A DNA stretch of 64,000 bases, from positions 1,287,605-1,351,604 of the forward strand of contig SCFE01000021.1 in the NCBI GenBank assembly GCA_004352715.1, read 5' to 3'. The stretch comes from Hofstenia miamia (taxonomy: Eukaryota; Xenacoelomorpha; Acoela). The notes beneath the pieces were generated by a model that ran no database searches, was not told the DNA's origin, and saw only the letters and a program-made list of their open reading frames with translations. Position 1 is the first letter of the stretch. The number at the start of each line of letters is the position of its first letter. Positions 59,805 to 64,000 of this stretch are shown here, one piece after another. Both the position numbers and the translations under genes were made by a program.

Positions 59805-60046
59805 GAATGAATATGTAATGAAATTACAACAATAGCAAGAAGGTATTGGTAGTCATCACCATCATTTGAAAGCTGTTCTATGTTGACATAGGCAATTAAA
59901 ATTGGTGAGGAGGATGTAAGTTTTTGCAGTTCTCAACATTGCATTGGGAAGTGAGTAGTATTTGTGATGACACATGTAGTACATTTATTAATGATGTTAT
60001 AGACAATTGAGCAAAGTCTGAGACAAATAAATTTAGTATTTAGTGT

Positions 60047-60541
60047 TCACTCAGTTTGAATTACTCCAATGTGTCTGTGTTCATGAATTTTACAGAATAC
60101 TTCTCTTTTATAGTTTTCCAGAAGTGCTATTTGTTTATGGTGTTTATCAACAACAAATAGAAGACCATTTGCAGTAAAGTTCCAAGTGTAAGTGTTGAAA
60201 TATTTGGATAATGTTTTATCTAATTGTAAATCTGGCTTTTTGATTTTATTAATAATTTGTGACAATTGAATATCATTATGTTGATGTTTGATTATTTCTT
60301 CCTCTGATATTTCCTTCTTTAAATGAATATCTAATATAGGGTGAAATTGTCTATCTGTGTTGATGATTGGCAGGTTGTCATATGCAGATTTAGAAATTAA
60401 TGGAAAAGGTACTTTATTATAAGTTTGTTTTTGATCATTGTGATGGTATTGTGGAAGGGCTGTCATTAAATCAACATTTGTATGTTGTTTTCCTTTACAG
60501 TGTACAATTGTAAAATTAAATTTTTTAGATATTATATCCAT
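60047..60541 (-). pseudogene. Gypsy-type RNase H end and integrase zinc region
   Basis: The 164-codon frame begins KFNFTIVHCKGKQHTNVDLMTALPQ, matching the end of RNase H, where family members read H-x-x-G-x-x-N-x-x-A-D-x-L-S-R. The Cys after VH stands where Arg or Lys is more usual. It ends REVFCKIHEHRHIGVIQTE, the start of the integrase H2C2 zinc finger; the two Cys are not found downstream. Further upstream on the same strand, DAPDF-like and SPIQF blocks (about 60830-60700, broken frame) suit the rest of RNase H. Confidence 0.8.
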
Positions 60542-60949
60542 TGTGCTATAATGTTACCAACTAACTAAGACCAGAATTATCAGTACAGACTATAAGGTGG
60601 GATTGACATAGAAGGAAGTAGCAAAATTTTTTGAAGCTTTCAACTATAGCAAGAATCTCAACTTTTGTTGGGCACTTGTTAAGTTAATTATGTTTCAATT
60701 TATGACCAAAAACTGTATTGGTGACTTGATTCCATTTATAAATTGACTTAGTGTTGTGCCAATAGCCATGGAGATAGTGTCATAGTCAATGATAAATTAT
60801 TTAGAAAAATCTGGTGCATTTAAAGTTGGTAGTTTTTTCAATTCAGATTTTTAAATTATCTAATTCAGTTTGATGATGCCAAGTCCAATTGAATGGTGTT
60901 TTCTTTTTTAATAAATTGGGAATGTTAATTGTTTAATCATAAACATTAG

Positions 60950-61345
60950 GAATGAAAGCTTTGTAATAGTTGATGAACCTAAGTATGAACTGAACATCCT
61001 TTTTTTATTAGGAGGCATAATTTTATCAATTGTGTGACAGGCATCTTCTTTGAGAATAATTTTATTGTGTTTAATTCAGCAACCTAAGATAAGGTTGGTG
61101 GGACATTGCATAGCCTGAAGGCTATGTAAAGCCATTCAAATAATTCATGTGGAGTTATAAAAGCAGTTTTTTCTATGTCAGATTTACACATGAGAATCTA
61201 CCAATAGGCTTTGCATAGTTTAAGTGTCATGAAAAATTAATTTTGGCAAGCTGTATTCAATATTTCATCAATACAAGGTAATGGGTAAGTGTCCTTTTAG
61301 GATATATCATTAAGTTTTCTGAAGTTAATGCAATGATGGTATTTA
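60950..61345 (-). pseudogene. Gypsy-type reverse transcriptase remnant
   Basis: Minus-strand text YHHCINFRKLN, YPLPCIDEIL, TLKLCKAYWQI and EKTAFITP follows the gypsy RT blocks for C-x-D-Y-R-x-L-N, Y-P-L-P-x-I-D, L-D-L-x-x-G-Y-W/H-Q-I and K-T-A-F. The conserved Asp in the first and the catalytic Asp in the third are replaced (Asn and Lys). The region that should carry the YxDD pair appears deleted: the sequence goes from LCNVPPTL almost directly to an L-G-containing block near 61080. Stops interrupt the frame. It cannot be active. Confidence 0.8.
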
Positions 61346-61900
61346 TTGTTTTGGTTAATGCAGATCATTGGTAATGCATAAGGACTTTTTGATCATTGAA
61401 TAATTCCATTGTTTAACAAATAAATAATAATTTTTTAGTATTCTTGTTTTAGGTATTCTGGGACAGATTGGTAATGGCATGCTTTAAGTGATATGCATAA
61501 ACAAATCATGTGATGAGTATTCTAACAAAGTTCTAATAAGTCTGTAAAGATGCTCAACTTGCAGAATATATTTGTATGTTTTTCCTGTAAGGAAACTTGG
61601 GAATTGCACAAGTGCATGCTCTTAACCAGCACACTGGACAATTAGATTTGGTTCATAAGAGAAGAAGCATTCAAATGTAGGTGAGGTACAATTGGCTTTA
61701 CTGAAGAAGCATCTCAGTGGCATTCTTATCTTCAAGTTTTTTTCAATGGCTGTAGGGCACATGTTTGAGTAGAAGGATTTTTTATTTGATATGGGCTTTC
61801 AATAGCCTTTAGTATATTTTCAATTATGTGAAATATTTCATTTAAGTCTGATATTAGTGGATTATTTAATTTTTATTGAGGGGACTGAGCTCTTGGTGGT

Positions 61901-62545
61901 GAATTATCAGCAATGGTAATTAGCATTGAGTGCAAGAAATGATTATATATGACAGCAGGTGACTGCTTTATATGATTTCCTATGTTTTGGCTAATTGGAT
62001 CAGGTTTTTTTAGTGATCTGAGGTGTCTTTAGAACTGCTAATTTATTCTATAGGCTTGTAAATCAGTTAGCTGTATTTTAGTGTTCTCTATTTCCTGGTG
62101 TAATGAATTATTTTCTGCTTCCTACACTATGAGCTGCCCTGTAATTTGAATATTTTGTACTGTCTCATAAAGAATTCATCAATGTTGCATTCTTTATTTT
62201 TCATTTATTTCAATTTCAATATTTTTATTGCAAATTTATTTCAATTGTAATTTTTACCTAGTGACAATGGTGCTATATATTTTAGTTTGAATTTCTGCTA
62301 ATTTAACAGTGTGGTAAAACTTTAGCAGATGATTGATTTGTACCTGTCAGCTATTTGTTCATATTTTCACATAATATTTTTACAATCACTGGTTTTCATT
62401 TATATAAATATCTGTGAATTGTTCATTTACTTTCTTTTCAGTTTATTCTCAGTAAATTTGTTTTTACTTTTTATTCATGACTTACCTTTTATTTAAAAAT
62501 TATCTGTTTCTAACTTTCCAACTGCATAGTTAAAGGACACCCAGA
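61901..62545. other. Non-coding, CpG-free stretch
   Basis: No open frame or repeat recognised. It might be the degraded 5' part (gag) of the minus-strand gypsy-type element, but nothing in it shows that. Confidence 0.35.
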
Positions 62546-63594
62546 TGTGGCCACTCTGCCCCAACATGATCTCTTGTTATACTTTTAACTAATATTCAGA
62601 TAGGATATAACAGCAGGAGGAGTTAATTATTTTGTAGCATCAGTAAATCCATGCATTGACTTGAAACCCTCAATGAGCTAGGATAGTAGAACAGTTAGCT
62701 GATTTCATACTGATGCCACAGTACATTACACTCTTTGACTTGGTTAAAAACTTTGTATTTGATTGGAGCAATTTAAACCATTCTTGGTTTGCTGTATCAA
62801 TTTTTTCTGAAGATAATCATTTTTATCTTCAAGTGTTTAGTACTGTATGAGGATGTCATGGTTTATATTTTTGAACTTGTTAAAAATTACTATTAATGTG
62901 TTTAAGTTTAGTATTTCTATTCTAAGTAATTGGTTCTCCTTTTGGATCTTGATCAAAGCATCTACAATTCTAAATCAGTATTAATTAAAATTTTCTCTTT
63001 CAACTGGGTTACTTTGTTTTTTAAGAGAGTGATTTCATGACAGATCTATACTTTAGAACAATAATTTTGTGATGTGGGTGGGTTTTGGCTAGATTCTTGG
63101 TGGTTTCTTTAGATTTTTTACTTCAAGTTTTTGGCATTCTTGTTCTTAGAAGTTAAAGGAGCTTTAACTAGTACAATTTAACTGATTTAACTAAAACTAA
63201 GTTCAGTAGGTTAAGTTCAGCAACTCTAAAAAAAAATTTTTCTGACTTATCTATAGCACTGAAAGTGGTAATCTCAATTGAATACCAATTGTGGTAAGGT
63301 TCCATCCCTTCTTGTAGGATTCAAAATCATCTTAGTGGTTATATTGAAGCTTCCCCTGACAGTGGTATGGTTATTTATTAAGCAATACTTGTACTTTGAG
63401 TCCTGTGGTAGTCACCATGTGGCATCAGTTTGAAATCAGTAAGCAATCCTACTAATCTATATATTGAAGATGTTTTGTGTTGAAATATGGTATTTACCAT
63501 TGCTACAAAAATGACTAACTCCTCCTGCTATAGTATCCTATCTTAATAAAAGTTAGAAGTAAACAGGAGATGATGGTAGGGAAGAGTGGCCACA
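62546..63594. repeat. Inverted repeat, about 175-bp arms, 700-bp spacer
   Basis: 62546-62719 (starting TGTGGCCACTCTGCC) matches the reverse complement of 63419-63594 (starting TGTGGCCACTCTTCC). Shared blocks include TAGGATA, GCAGGAGGAGTTA, TTTTGTAGCA and CTGATGCCAC, with small indels. It may be a foldback element, or two LTR-like sequences facing each other, since TG starts would suit both. The spacer has no open frame. Confidence 0.8.
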
Positions 63595-63679
63595 CTCAGC
63601 TGACCTAATGCAGAAAACCTTAAGAAAGGGTCATATACAACTAAAGCCCTATTTAAGATAAACAATATAGAAGCCCTAA

Positions 63680-63863
63680 TGTAACATCGCTGGTAGTTGT
63701 TGCTATTTATCAGCCAGACCTCATGCTTTTCTTGTTAGTGACTGGTATTTGTAAATATTGTAAATAACTTGTATATATAGAGCAATGCATTTTGTAAATA
63801 GAAAAAATAGTTTGAACTGTATTCTCTTTGTGTTCACTAGAATCACACCCCAGTGATTCTACA
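63680..63863 (+). mobile_element. 5' LTR (about 185 bp) of a plus-strand LTR retrotransposon
   Basis: The segment starts TGTAACATCGCTGG and ends AGTGATTCTACA, so TGTA...TACA frame it as LTR ends do. A TATATATAG box lies at about 63771-63779. Immediately after the end comes TGGCGACCATGACAGGACC, a plausible primer-binding site. Unlike the 17 kb to its left it contains a few CpGs, suggesting a younger insertion. The element body and second LTR lie beyond the window, so the LTR cannot be confirmed here. Confidence 0.65.
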
Positions 63864-63882
63864 TGGCGACCATGACAGGACC
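63864..63882 (+). promoter_or_regulatory. Primer-binding site after the LTR
   Basis: TGGCGACCATGACAGGACC begins with TGG directly at the LTR end, as expected for pairing with a tRNA CCA end. Similar sites starting TGGCGACC are, from memory, common in invertebrate LTR elements; the tRNA is not determined. Confidence 0.6.
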
Positions 63883-64000
63883 CTGATGTGATGCAGAACA
63901 TTCCAATGCCTCTCTGCAAGATTAACCCAATTGATAGGAGTCAGCCGAGTCTACGCCTTAGTTTTTGCATGTTTGAGCAAGGAGCTTGTAATGATGCTGC
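63883..64000 (+). other. Start of LTR-retrotransposon body, leaves the window
   Basis: The sequence after the primer-binding site has no start codon I can defend. It should be the leader or the beginning of gag of the element that continues beyond 64000. Confidence 0.4.

Larger units (their letters stand above)
58942..61900 (-). mobile_element. Ty3/gypsy-type retrotransposon pol, degraded
   Basis: On the minus strand the order is reverse transcriptase (about 61345-61060), a connection/RNase H region (to about 60450), integrase zinc region and core (60300-59424) and a GPY/F-like C-terminal module (59331-58942). RT before RNase H before integrase is the Ty3/gypsy order. No LTR pair, protease or gag could be fixed; the right limit is a guess. 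CpG is almost absent and several changes are Arg to Cys. It is a retrotransposon relic, not a functional element. Confidence 0.85.

Noticed and set aside
63710-63919. 69-codon minus-strand frame at the right edge
   Set aside because: It is antisense to the LTR and primer-binding site and has no motif.

Overview
The window looks like AT-rich genomic DNA from an invertebrate animal with a large, transposon-rich genome. It carries a spliced-looking leader, polyadenylation signals, TA-target and hAT transposons, non-LTR retrotransposons and an I-BAR (IMD) gene, all eukaryotic traits. A cnidarian or tunicate is my guess, but the sequence does not settle it. Only one ordinary host gene is convincing: an MTSS1/MIM-like IMD protein at 22242-24032 (+), open for 596 codons with no intron in the coding part. 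I found no rRNA, tRNA or CRISPR.

Layout. 1-9 kb: non-coding, with a 192-bp tandem array (1399-2728) and two sequence duplications that abut N characters and look like unmerged contigs or haplotypes. 9-11.2 kb: a complete but dead Tc1-like element, a foldback element and a LINE fragment. 11-22 kb: non-coding with two MITEs. 22-24.5 kb: the IMD gene. 25-31 kb: a probable Helitron, a MITE with internal repeats, LINE 3' ends and a long-inverted-repeat mariner/IS630-type element. 31.5-40.6 kb: a nest. A sense LINE (A) is interrupted by an antisense LINE (B) of the same family and, inside its reverse-transcriptase YxDD motif, by a P-element/THAP9-type transposon with perfect 36-bp terminal inverted repeats. 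40.6-46 kb: mostly empty, plus a deleted mariner-like element.

46.2-63.6 kb differs in composition: CpG dinucleotides almost vanish while the rest of the window keeps them. Everything recognisable here reads on the minus strand: a complete hAT element with an exact 8-bp target duplication, an APE-type LINE with a zinc-knuckle ORF1, and a Ty3/gypsy-type pol (RT, RNase H, integrase, GPY/F). Several inactivating changes in these elements are of the CpG-deamination type (Arg to Cys or Gln, Arg to stop). Two unidentified minus-strand ORFs flank the hAT. At the right edge (63.68 kb on) CpGs return in a short LTR followed by a primer-binding site, the start of a plus-strand LTR retrotransposon that leaves the window.

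The genes do not form a pathway. The window records successive transposon insertions around one cytoskeleton/membrane-curvature gene, with an abrupt change in CpG content at its right third. Boundaries and family calls were made by eye; no search was run.
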